From positions 394,876 through 458,875 of the forward strand of contig NZ_KK211336.1 in NCBI RefSeq assembly GCF_000621745.1: a DNA stretch of 64,000 nt, read 5' to 3'. Position 1 is the first letter of the stretch, and each line of letters starts with the position of its first letter. Positions 25,814 through 33,353 of this stretch are shown here, in pieces. Made by a program: the position numbers and the translations under genes. Source of the DNA: Clostridium beijerinckii HUN142 (GTDB lineage: Bacteria; Bacillota; Clostridia; Clostridiales; Clostridiaceae). The notes below the pieces were generated by a model, which saw only the letters and a list, made by a program, of their open reading frames with translations, made no database searches and was not told the origin of the DNA.

Positions 25814-26395
25814 ATGAATCATTTAGTTGTATTTGCTCATCCAAACCCAAAAAGCTTTTGCAGAGGAATAGTTGATAGTATAGAAAATGCATCAAAAGAA
25901 AAAGGGGATAATGTGACTGTTAGAAATCTTTATGAAATAGGATTTGATCCTATTCTCAAACCATCTGATTTCGAGGCTTTACAAAGTGGAAACATACCTG
26001 AAGATATAAAAACAGAACAAGACCATGTTAAATGGGCTGATGTCATTACGTTTGTATATCCTGTTTGGTGGGCAGGTCTTCCAGCAGTATTAAAAGGGTA
26101 TGTTGACAGAGTATTTTCTTATGGATTTGGATATGAATATGTAGATGGGGCTCCAAAAGGGCTATTAACTGAAAAAAGAGCATTAATATTTTGTACAACA
26201 GGTACTCCTAATGAAATTTATGCTGAAAATGGGATGCATAACTCTATGGAACAGACTACAGATATAGGGATATTTAATTTCTGTGGTATAAAAGTTATTG
26301 GTCATAGATTTTTTGGCGCAGTTCCTTATGTTCCGGATGAAACCCGCAAGGAGTATTTAAGAGAAGTAGAAAATATAATAAAAGATAAAATATAG
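25814..26395 (+). CDS. NAD(P)H-dependent quinone oxidoreductase, flavodoxin-like fold
   Basis: A 193-residue protein of the NQO1/YwrO/MdaB family. The FMN phosphate loop is FAHPNPKSFCRGI, the active-site segment is VYPVWWAGLPAVLKGYVDRVF and the end has FCGIKVIGHRFFGAVPY. These enzymes do two-electron reduction of quinones with NAD(P)H in the cytoplasm. AGGAGG precedes ATG 25814. It follows the triple-FMN membrane protein by 140 bases, in the same direction. It may feed or protect the electron chain of this block, for example by keeping quinones reduced. The substrate is inferred. Confidence 0.9.
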   Translation: MNHLVVFAHPNPKSFCRGIVDSIENASKEKGDNVTVRNLYEIGFDPILKPSDFEALQSGNIPEDIKTEQDHVKWADVITFVYPVWWAGLPAVLKGYVDRVFSYGFGYEYVDGAPKGLLTEKRALIFCTTGTPNEIYAENGMHNSMEQTTDIGIFNFCGIKVIGHRFFGAVPYVPDETRKEYLREVENIIKDKI

Positions 26396-26720
26396 AAATT
26401 CTTATTTATTGTTAATAGGGAGATTATGAATTAAGGTTATATCTTGGCAGAATGTAAGTATGCCTGGATATAATCTTAATTTGATATAGAAATAGAGATA
26501 AGTTATCATAGTTAAATAAAAGTAAATTATAAACTAGGAATTGAATCTAAGAATAGTTTATTTGTAATTTCTGGAGCATAAGTTGTAATTATTGTATTTG
26601 GTACAACAGCAGCGTTTCAAATAACTAAATTACATACGATACTCTTAAGTAAAAGCAGTATATAGTAAGGATATATTGACTGGATAAGTTATGATATTTA
26701 AGTTAGGTAGGGGATAAAAT
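26396..26720. other. Intergenic region with a long hairpin
   Basis: The arms 26429-26447 and 26463-26481 pair over about 19 bases (AATTAAGGTTATATC with GATATAATCTTAATT) and probably end the upstream transcript, although the T run is weak. From about 26560 to 26665 one frame reads like a decayed membrane segment (VVIIVFGTTAAFQITK) interrupted by a stop and lacking a start codon. The remainder should hold the promoter of the two-component genes. Confidence 0.45.
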
Positions 26721-27437
26721 ATGCTGGAAGAGAAAAAGGTTCTTATAGTAGATGATGAGAATAAGATAGTTGAAGTTATAAAATCATATCTGGAGAAGGA
26801 AGGTGCAATTGTATTTGAAGCATATGATGGTAATCAAGCATTGGAGACGTTTGAAAGGATTAATCCAGATTTAATAGTTCTAGATCTAATGCTGCCAGAT
26901 ATGACAGGTGAAGAAATCTGCAGCATAGTTAGAAAAAGATCTAGAGTACCAATTATAATGCTTACAGCAAAAATTGATGAAAAGAGTATAATTTCAGGAT
27001 TACATATGGGTGCTGATGATTACATAACTAAACCTTTTAGTCCAAGAGAACTTATAGCAAGAATATATGCTATATTTAGAAGACTTAATGAAGAAGTTGT
27101 ACCTTTATCTAATGAAATTTCGTTTAATGAAAATGATTTGGTAATAGATATGTTAAAGAAAGAAATACGGAAAAATGGAGAGCATATAGCGCTTACCTCA
27201 AGGCAATATAAAATATTGATGACCTTACTTAAGTATCCTAATAAGACTTTTACAAGGGAAGAGCTAATAAGCACGGCACTTGGAGATGATTATGATGGAT
27301 ATGATCGTAATGTAGATACTCACGTTAAAAATATAAGACAAAAGATTGAAACCAATCCTAAGGATCCACAGTATATAATTACTGTCCATGGAACAGGCTA
27401 TAGGTTTGGAGGAGAATTTAATGAAGAGAAATCTTAG
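26721..27437 (+). CDS. OmpR/PhoB-family response regulator
   Basis: A 238-residue regulator. The receiver domain has VLIVDDENK, the phospho-acceptor Asp55 (IVLDLMLPDMTG), the conserved threonine in IMLTAK and lysine in DYITKPFSPREL. Residues about 130-230 form a winged-helix output domain (LTSRQYKILMTLLKYPNKTF, VDTHVKNIRQKI, GTGYRFGG). ATG 26721 follows GTAGGGG. It overlaps the histidine kinase gene by 17 bases, showing a translationally linked pair. Target genes are unknown; the adjacent redox genes are candidates. Confidence 0.94.
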   Translation: MLEEKKVLIVDDENKIVEVIKSYLEKEGAIVFEAYDGNQALETFERINPDLIVLDLMLPDMTGEEICSIVRKRSRVPIIMLTAKIDEKSIISGLHMGADDYITKPFSPRELIARIYAIFRRLNEEVVPLSNEISFNENDLVIDMLKKEIRKNGEHIALTSRQYKILMTLLKYPNKTFTREELISTALGDDYDGYDRNVDTHVKNIRQKIETNPKDPQYIITVHGTGYRFGGEFNEEKS

Positions 27438-28812
27438 AAATAGGCTCTCACTTTCATACATATTTATAACCATGATTTGTGTGGCACTAATTAGTATCCT
27501 TTCACACTTCTTTCTTGTGAATCAATTTAAAAATTATGTTATTCAAGAACGTGAAAGAGACAATAAAATTATTGTTGCAGCTATAAGTCGTGAGTATAGC
27601 AATAGTGCAAATTTTAATGTTGAGGCAATTCAAAGTATTGGTGCTGGTGCAATTGAAAATGGACTATTTATTACCGTAAAAGATGCATCAAATAAAGTAA
27701 TATGGGATGCTGAAACTTACAATAATATTAAATGTGAAGAAGTTAAAAATCGTTTGATTAGTACAATGGAAAAGATTTTTCCAACCTGGGAAAGCGAATA
27801 TTCTAAGGATGAATACCCAATAATAAATAATTCTAATAAAGTAGGAACTATAAGTATAGGTCATTATGGCCCTTTCTATTATGATGAAAATGACATAATG
27901 TATTCAAAAACACTAAATAAAATACTTATAGGTGTTGGAGCAGCTTCTTTATTATGTGCATTAATACTGGGATTGATAATGGCTGAAGGATTAAGCAGAC
28001 CAATTTTGAAGGTTATAAATATAGCAGAGATGATTTCAAAAGGGGATTATAGTCAAAAGATTGAGAAGAAATCAAATGTTGAGGAGATAGACAAACTAAC
28101 TGCAACTATTAATAGTCTTGGATATTCTCTTAATGAACAGGAAAAATTAAGGCAAAGATTAACAAGAGACGTTTCCCATGAACTTAGAACTCCACTTTCT
28201 ACTCTTCAAAGTCATATGGAAGCATTGATAGATGGAGTATGGGAGCCAACTCCAGAGAGGCTTATAAGCTGCCATGAAGAGATACTAAGACTTAAGCGTC
28301 TTGTAGGAGATTTGGAAAAGTTAGCACAGTATGAAAGTGAAAATCTCGTTTTAAATAAGACGGAGTTTAATATTGGTGAGGCTGTTAAAAATATAGTTCT
28401 AAACTTCGAAAATGAATTTTTAAATAAAGGCGTATCTTTAATTTTTCATGAGAAAGACATTGTTGCATATCTAGATAAAGATAAAATAAGCCAAGTTGTA
28501 GTTAATCTAATATCTAACGCCTTAAAATATACTCAAAAAGGTGGTAAAGTGGAGGTTAATATATCTGAAGATAATAGTTACATTGAGCTAAGCGTTAAGG
28601 ATACAGGGATAGGAATATCACAGGATGATTTACCTTATGTGTTTGAGAGATTTTATAGGGCAGATGAGTCAAGAAATAAATTAACGGGTGGAGCAGGGAT
28701 AGGACTTACGATTTCTAAGTCTATAGTTGGAGCACATGGTGGAAATATAACAGTAGATAGCATAATTGGTAAAGGAACTAATTTTGTGGTAAAAGTACCG
28801 AAAATAGTATAA
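27421..28812 (+). CDS. Sensor histidine kinase, partner of the OmpR-type regulator
   Basis: A 463-residue membrane kinase. Membrane helices lie at about residues 12-34 and 172-194, bounding an extracellular sensor of about 135 residues with no known domain. A HAMP segment follows (LSRPILKVINIAEMISKGDY), then the dimerisation motif RDVSHELRTPLS with His253 and an ATPase domain with NLISNALKYT, DTGIGIS and GGAGIGLTI. The start ATG 27421 is chosen for its GGAGGAG, within the end of the regulator gene. The stop codon lies inside the terminator stem that follows. Confidence 0.93.
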   Translation: MKRNLRNRLSLSYIFITMICVALISILSHFFLVNQFKNYVIQERERDNKIIVAAISREYSNSANFNVEAIQSIGAGAIENGLFITVKDASNKVIWDAETYNNIKCEEVKNRLISTMEKIFPTWESEYSKDEYPIINNSNKVGTISIGHYGPFYYDENDIMYSKTLNKILIGVGAASLLCALILGLIMAEGLSRPILKVINIAEMISKGDYSQKIEKKSNVEEIDKLTATINSLGYSLNEQEKLRQRLTRDVSHELRTPLSTLQSHMEALIDGVWEPTPERLISCHEEILRLKRLVGDLEKLAQYESENLVLNKTEFNIGEAVKNIVLNFENEFLNKGVSLIFHEKDIVAYLDKDKISQVVVNLISNALKYTQKGGKVEVNISEDNSYIELSVKDTGIGISQDDLPYVFERFYRADESRNKLTGGAGIGLTISKSIVGAHGGNITVDSIIGKGTNFVVKVPKIV

Positions 28813-28845
28813 AATATTTTTATACTATTTTCGTTTTTTTTTATA
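28798..28845 (+). terminator. Terminator overlapping the histidine kinase stop codon
   Basis: Stem CGAAAATAGTATAAAA / TTTTATACTATTTTCG followed by nine T bases. The 5' arm contains the last codons and stop of the kinase gene. Confidence 0.88.
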
Positions 28846-28880
28846 CAAAAGATAAGTTTGATGTAACAAGGAGGAGAATT

Positions 28881-30098
28881 ATGTTATTTAGATTAAATGA
28901 ATTTTTAATGGCCGTTTCGTTTGCTTTGGACTTTGTGGAAATGGATATTCTCGGAATGGCATCCAACCATGGAAAAAGAACTGCATATATTTCAATTAGC
29001 ATCGCTAAAGAGATGGGGCTAAGTTCTGAAGAACTCCATGATGTAGCTGCGCTTGCAATGCTACATGACAATGGATTAAGTGAATATAGCCTGCATGAAA
29101 AATTGGCTACAAAAGAATTAAAAAATGCAGCATTATTAGAAGGTGTAAAAGAACATTGTACAATTGGAGAAAGTAATATTAAAAACTATCCATTGCTTAC
29201 TAATGTGAAAAATATAATAAAGTACCATCATGAAAGGTATGATGGTACGGGATTCTTTAACTTAAGGGGAGAAGAGATTCCTTTGATGTCGCAAATTATA
29301 GCAATCGCAGACGCTTTAGAAAAGAGTTTTGATTTACAAAATAATAATCGTGATATGCAAAATAAAGTTTGTGAATTTGTAAGACATCAAGAAAACGTAT
29401 CATTTTCTCCAAGAATTGTAAAAGCATTTTTTAAAGTTGCTGAGGATGAGGAGTTCTGGGAGAATTTAAAAAATAATTATATTAGTATAGAATTAGAGAA
29501 AGAAATTCCAAAGTATAGTCTGGAATTATCTTTTGAAGAAATTCATAGTATAACTAATGTGTTGTCAAAAATTATTGACTCTAAATCCAGCTATACTCAA
29601 AGGCATTCGCAAGGTCTATCAGAAAAGGCTGCTATTATGTCAGATTTCTATAACTTAGAGCAAGAAGAAAAGATGAAGTTAATTATTGCAGCAGATCTTC
29701 ACGATATTGGTAAACTAGCAGTCCCAAATGATGTGTTAGACAAGCCTGACAAACTTTCTGATGAGGAATTTAAAATTATAATGAAACATCCAGAGTACAC
29801 TAGATTAGCACTTCAAGAAATAAAAGGATTTGAGGACATTACTGAGTGGGCTTCGAATCATCATGAAAAGTTAAATGGAAGAGGATATCCTCTTGGTATG
29901 ATGGATAAAGAAATAGACTTTAATTCACGCCTTATGGGTTGCCTTGATATCTATCAAGCACTTACTGAGGAGAGACCATACAGAAAGGGATTATCCCACG
30001 AAAAAGCAATGGAAATACTAAAAAGTATGATGGATAATGGATTTATAGATATTAAAATAACTAAAGATATCGATAATGTTTTTAGTAAGTTGAGGTAG
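28881..30098 (+). CDS. Two-HD-domain protein with C-terminal HD-GYP domain
   Basis: A 405-residue soluble protein. The C-terminal half is a canonical HD-GYP domain: HDIGKLAVPNDVLDKPDKL with His274-Asp275, then HHEKLNGRGYPLG. HD-GYP enzymes hydrolyse cyclic di-GMP. The N-terminal half is a second, degenerate HD domain (LHDNGLSEYS, HHERYDGTGFF) in which the GYP motif has become GTGF. AAGGAGGAG precedes ATG 28881. No sensory domain is obvious, so the N-terminal half may be the sensor. A c-di-GMP riboswitch in the same window (37598-37671) makes a link plausible but not proven. Confidence 0.9.
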   Translation: MLFRLNEFLMAVSFALDFVEMDILGMASNHGKRTAYISISIAKEMGLSSEELHDVAALAMLHDNGLSEYSLHEKLATKELKNAALLEGVKEHCTIGESNIKNYPLLTNVKNIIKYHHERYDGTGFFNLRGEEIPLMSQIIAIADALEKSFDLQNNNRDMQNKVCEFVRHQENVSFSPRIVKAFFKVAEDEEFWENLKNNYISIELEKEIPKYSLELSFEEIHSITNVLSKIIDSKSSYTQRHSQGLSEKAAIMSDFYNLEQEEKMKLIIAADLHDIGKLAVPNDVLDKPDKLSDEEFKIIMKHPEYTRLALQEIKGFEDITEWASNHHEKLNGRGYPLGMMDKEIDFNSRLMGCLDIYQALTEERPYRKGLSHEKAMEILKSMMDNGFIDIKITKDIDNVFSKLR

Positions 30099-30244
30099 AT
30101 TGTTTGGTAATACAAAAGTAATTAATTTTTACTACAAGGATATGATAAGAGAATTAAATTTATTAAGTAAAAGTTATGATTTTCACCTTCAAAAACCAAA
30201 TGAATATAATATGGAGTATTTTAATTTATTTGGAGGAAGTTTTA

Positions 30245-30643
30245 ATGGAAAACAATTATAACAACTACGGTAGTTATAATAATCAAAATCAGAATCAAGC
30301 TAATAAAAAAGAGACTCATAATCATGAATTTCAGTCAAGTGTGGATTATGTAAAGGACGATGAAGGAATGGAACATAGCCATCGTATGGCAGGTGTTACT
30401 GGACCGTCAATAAGATATGGACAATCCCATGTTCATAAAGTAATGTCATTTATAGATACCTCTACTGATCATTATCATGAAATAAATGATACTACTGGCC
30501 CGGCACTTTATCTTAATGGTAAAAAACATGTTCACTTATTAAGTGGAAAAACAAGTTATGATGATGGACATACGCATAATTATTATTTTACAACATTAAT
30601 AGAAGATCCTACTAGCGTGCCAGAGGATAGCAAATCTAAATAA
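30245..30643 (+). CDS. YmaF-family histidine-rich protein
   Basis: A 132-residue protein starting MENNYNNYGSYNNQNQNQ, a low-complexity head, followed by the YmaF domain. The domain has regularly spaced histidine pairs: THNHEFQSS, MEHSHRMAG, SHVHKVMS, DHYHEI, KHVHLLSG and GHTHNYYF. The histidine spacing suggests metal binding, but the role of the family, known from Bacillus and clostridia, is not established. ATG 30245 is used because GGAGGA lies directly upstream; an upstream in-frame ATG at 30176 has no ribosome site. It stands alone. Confidence 0.87.
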   Translation: MENNYNNYGSYNNQNQNQANKKETHNHEFQSSVDYVKDDEGMEHSHRMAGVTGPSIRYGQSHVHKVMSFIDTSTDHYHEINDTTGPALYLNGKKHVHLLSGKTSYDDGHTHNYYFTTLIEDPTSVPEDSKSK

Positions 30644-30709
30644 ATTATAATGAAGTATCTTCTTATGATTTAGGAATACGGATTACATTTGAAGCTCAAA
30701 GCGTCAAAA

Positions 30710-30740
30710 TTGACACAAGTTATTGTGATATAATATTATA
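30710..30740 (+). promoter_or_regulatory. Promoter of the CD3324-family leader
   Basis: TTGACA at 30710-30715 and TATTAT at about 30734-30739, 18 bases apart. It would start transcription just before the short upstream reading frame at 30765. Confidence 0.6.
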
Positions 30741-30764
30741 GAATAAAAAGGAAGTGAATTTACG

Positions 30765-30806
30765 ATGTTTCTAACAATAGTAGTTAGCTCCATGCAAAGA
30801 TTATAA
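30765..30806 (+). CDS. Putative 13-residue upstream ORF (leader peptide)
   Basis: ATG 30765 is preceded by AAAAGGAAGTG and opens a 13-codon frame reading MFLTIVVSSMQRL and ending at TAA 30804-30806. Its last codons lie inside the 5' arm of the long hairpin at 30792-30877. The position after a promoter and before a hairpin and a regulator gene resembles attenuation leaders. Translation is not shown by sequence alone. Confidence 0.4.
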   Translation: MFLTIVVSSMQRL

Positions 30807-30877
30807 TATGTGAAAAACTTTTGCCTGGAGCCAATATATCAACATTAAGTTTTTCATATTATAATAGGTCTTTGCAT
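30792..30877 (+). promoter_or_regulatory. Long imperfect hairpin in the leader of the CD3324-family gene
   Basis: The 5' arm 30792-30820 (ATGCAAAGATTATAATATG, then TGAAAAACTT) pairs with the 3' arm 30847-30877 (AAGTTTTTCATATTATAAT, then AGGTCTTTGCAT) with two small bulges, around a loop of about 26 bases holding GCCTGGAGCC. No T run follows, so it is not a plain terminator. Confidence 0.7.
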
Positions 30878-30917
30878 CTTCATTTAGATATTAAATGTAG
30901 AGTGGAGCGAAGAAATT

Positions 30918-31193
30918 ATGAAATATGAAAAAGCACAAAATATACTGCCATATAATATAATTGAACTAATTCAAAAATATACAGATGGCGGATATATCTA
31001 TATACCAAGAAAAAATGAAAATAAAAAATCATGGGGAGAAAATACTGAAACTAAAAGATACCTTAGTGCAAGAGATAAAGAAATTTTTAATAAATATTCA
31101 TCTGGAATGTCTGTTAAAATTTTATGTGAACAGTATTTTTTAACTGAAAGTAGTATTAGAAGAATAATAAGGAAACAAAAAAATTCTACTTAA
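30918..31193 (+). CDS. CD3324-family putative DNA-binding protein
   Basis: A 91-residue protein beginning MKYEKAQNILPYNIIELIQKY and containing the conserved YTDGGYIYIPRK segment. The C-terminal third is a helix-turn-helix (MSVKILCEQYFLTESSIRRI) of the kind seen in Mor-like activators. This family is common in clostridia and its function is not assigned. The ATG at 30918 follows GTGGAGCG. The upstream leader with a short reading frame and a long hairpin suggests post-transcriptional control. A terminator follows directly. Confidence 0.85.
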   Translation: MKYEKAQNILPYNIIELIQKYTDGGYIYIPRKNENKKSWGENTETKRYLSARDKEIFNKYSSGMSVKILCEQYFLTESSIRRIIRKQKNST

Positions 31194-31202
31194 TATAAAA
31201 GA

Positions 31203-31252
31203 AAAGACATATTTTTCACGGTCATTACTATGGAAAATATGCCTTTTTTTAT
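31203..31252 (+). terminator. Terminator after the CD3324-family gene
   Basis: Stem AAAGACATATTTTTC / GAAAATATGCCTTT followed by a run of T bases. Confidence 0.85.
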
Positions 31253-31335
31253 ATTGGAGTGATATAAAAATCCTATAAAACTGCATATTTACTATAAATA
31301 TTTATATATTTTTCTAGAAAAATAGTTTGATATAA

Positions 31336-31375
31336 ACATATATTCAAAGAAAAATTGTTTTCTTTGAATATATGT
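31336..31375 (+). promoter_or_regulatory. Perfect 18-base-pair hairpin upstream of the ABC-F gene
   Basis: ACATATATTCAAAGAAAA (31336-31353) pairs perfectly with TTTTCTTTGAATATATGT (31358-31375) around the loop ATTG. It lies about 140 bases before the ABC-F start and lacks a T run. It could be part of an attenuator or a binding site. Confidence 0.6.
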
Positions 31376-31514
31376 AAATTTATAAATTGTTTTGAAATTT
31401 AATATTTCATCTCCTCCATGTCGTGATTGTAAACATTACAGATTTATTTGTGAACTTGGTCTTTATATTACATGATGATATCATTCATTATGAGAACACA
31501 AGGAGATGTATAAT

Positions 31515-33071
31515 ATGAGTATTTTAACAATTGAAAACATGAGCCATTCATTTGGCGATAGAATATTATTTAGCAATGTATCTTTTAGGTTATTAAAAGG
31601 AGATCATATTGGTCTTATTGGTGCTAATGGTGAAGGAAAATCGACTTTTATGAAAATAATCACAGATCAAATACTGCCCGATGAAGGTACTATTAAGTGG
31701 AATAATAAATTTAGCATTGGATATATGGATCAACTGGTTGACTTAAAAGAAGGAATTACTGCATTAAACTTTTTAAAAGAAGCATTTATAAATTTATTTG
31801 ATATAGAAAATAAAATTAATAGTTTATATATTGATCTAGGAAATATGAATGAGAAAGAAATGAATAAAACTTTAAATAAGATTATGATCATGCAAGAAAT
31901 CTTAGACAAAAACAATTTTTATAGCATAAATTCCCAAATACAAGCGACTGCAGCGGGGCTTGGGATTAATGAGCTTTTAGATAAAGATGTTTCAGCTTTA
32001 AGTGGAGGGCAAAGAACTAAAATTTTACTTGCTAAATTACTTTTACAAAAGCCAGATATTTTGCTGCTGGACGAGCCGACTAATCATTTAGATGAAGAGC
32101 ATATTGAGTGGCTTAAAGATTATTTACTAAATTATGAAAATGCATTTATATTAATATCTCATGATAATAGTTTTTTGAATAATGTTATAAATGTAGTTTA
32201 TCATCTTGAGCATAAAACATTAACAAGATATGAAGGGAATTATAATTATTTTATTAAACTATATGAAATACGAAAAGAGCAGAGATTAATTGAATATAAA
32301 GAGCAGCAAAACGAAATTACAAAGCTTGAGGATTATATAAGAAAAAATAAAGCAAGAGCCTCAACTTCAAAGCAAGCTAAATCAAGAGAAAAGAAACTTG
32401 ATAAAATTGAAAGGATAGAAATAAAAAAGGAAGTTATAAAACCTCATTTTAATTTCAAAAGTGTGGCAATGCAAGAAAGTATAGTCTTTGAAGCAAGCAA
32501 CTTAATTATTGGATATAATAAACCTTTAAGCAGATCTTTAAACTTAAAAATGAAACGAGGACAAAAAATTGCAATAACGGGAGCAAATGGTTTAGGAAAG
32601 ACAACTTTGCTAAAAACCTTACTTGGGGTGCTAAAGCCCATTAGTGGCAAAGTTATCTTAAGTGAGCATAGAAAAATAGGATATTTTGAGCAGGAAGTTG
32701 AAGAGGACACTACTACTTCAGTTTTATATGATGTTTGGAGTGATTTTCCTGACTTAACTCAAACAGAAGTAAGAAAAGAGCTTGCTAGGTGTGGGTTGAC
32801 AAGACAGCATATAGATAGCCCCATTAATATATTAAGTGGAGGGGAACAAGCCAAGGTTAGATTATGCAAGCTTATTAATGAACCTACAAATGTATTAGTG
32901 TTAGATGAACCAACAAACCACTTAGATATTCATGCTAAAAATGAATTAAAGCGTGCTTTAAAAGAATATGAAGGAGGCATAATTTTAGTATGCCATGAAC
33001 CGGAGTTCTATAGAGATATTGCAACAGATGTATGGGATTATGAAGAGTGGGGGGATTTTAGTAAACAATAG
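31515..33071 (+). CDS. ABC-F family ATPase (YfmM-like)
   Basis: A soluble protein of 518 residues with two ABC nucleotide-binding domains and no membrane domain. Walker A motifs are GANGEGKST and GANGLGKTT; signature motifs are LSGGQRTK and LSGGEQAK; Walker B regions are ILLLDEPTNHLD and VLVLDEPTNHLD. The linker between the domains is long and basic (KNKARASTSKQAKSREKK), typical of ribosome-binding ABC-F proteins. The sequence is closest to the YfmM type as I remember it. Such proteins act on the ribosome, some giving antibiotic protection. ATG 31515 follows AAGGAG; ATG 31506 overlaps that site. Confidence 0.9.
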   Translation: MSILTIENMSHSFGDRILFSNVSFRLLKGDHIGLIGANGEGKSTFMKIITDQILPDEGTIKWNNKFSIGYMDQLVDLKEGITALNFLKEAFINLFDIENKINSLYIDLGNMNEKEMNKTLNKIMIMQEILDKNNFYSINSQIQATAAGLGINELLDKDVSALSGGQRTKILLAKLLLQKPDILLLDEPTNHLDEEHIEWLKDYLLNYENAFILISHDNSFLNNVINVVYHLEHKTLTRYEGNYNYFIKLYEIRKEQRLIEYKEQQNEITKLEDYIRKNKARASTSKQAKSREKKLDKIERIEIKKEVIKPHFNFKSVAMQESIVFEASNLIIGYNKPLSRSLNLKMKRGQKIAITGANGLGKTTLLKTLLGVLKPISGKVILSEHRKIGYFEQEVEEDTTTSVLYDVWSDFPDLTQTEVRKELARCGLTRQHIDSPINILSGGEQAKVRLCKLINEPTNVLVLDEPTNHLDIHAKNELKRALKEYEGGIILVCHEPEFYRDIATDVWDYEEWGDFSKQ

Positions 33072-33251
33072 CCTATGTTAGAAGGATTCTATAAGAATGT
33101 ATAAAAAAATGTGAAGAGGAGCTTTGACATTTGTTTCAAATCATTTGAGAATGAATTGGAGAAGTATATAGAAGTCGGAGAGAAAAATGAGATTTATATA
33201 ATTGTTTTAGAGCAGAATGTTATAAGAGATAAGGGGATAAGATTATAAATT

Positions 33252-33296
33252 AATCCTAAGCAGAATTAGATTTTTAATTCTACTTAGGATTTTTGT
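33252..33296. terminator. Terminator between convergent ABC-F and AraC-GH39 genes
   Basis: AATCCTAAGCAGAATTA (33252-33268) pairs with TAATTCTACTTAGGATT (33275-33291), one mismatch, with T-rich flanks. About 180 bases before it contain no supported gene. Confidence 0.8.
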
Positions 33297-33353
33297 GCCT
33301 TAGGTTTATAAAACCACTTTTTAAGAGATAGGCTTGAATTAAAGAAAAAATAA

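Noticed and set aside
26560..26665. Membrane-like coding segment VVIIVFGTTAAFQ
   Set aside because: It has no start codon and is interrupted by a stop; at most an old remnant, so kept only as a note in the gap entry.
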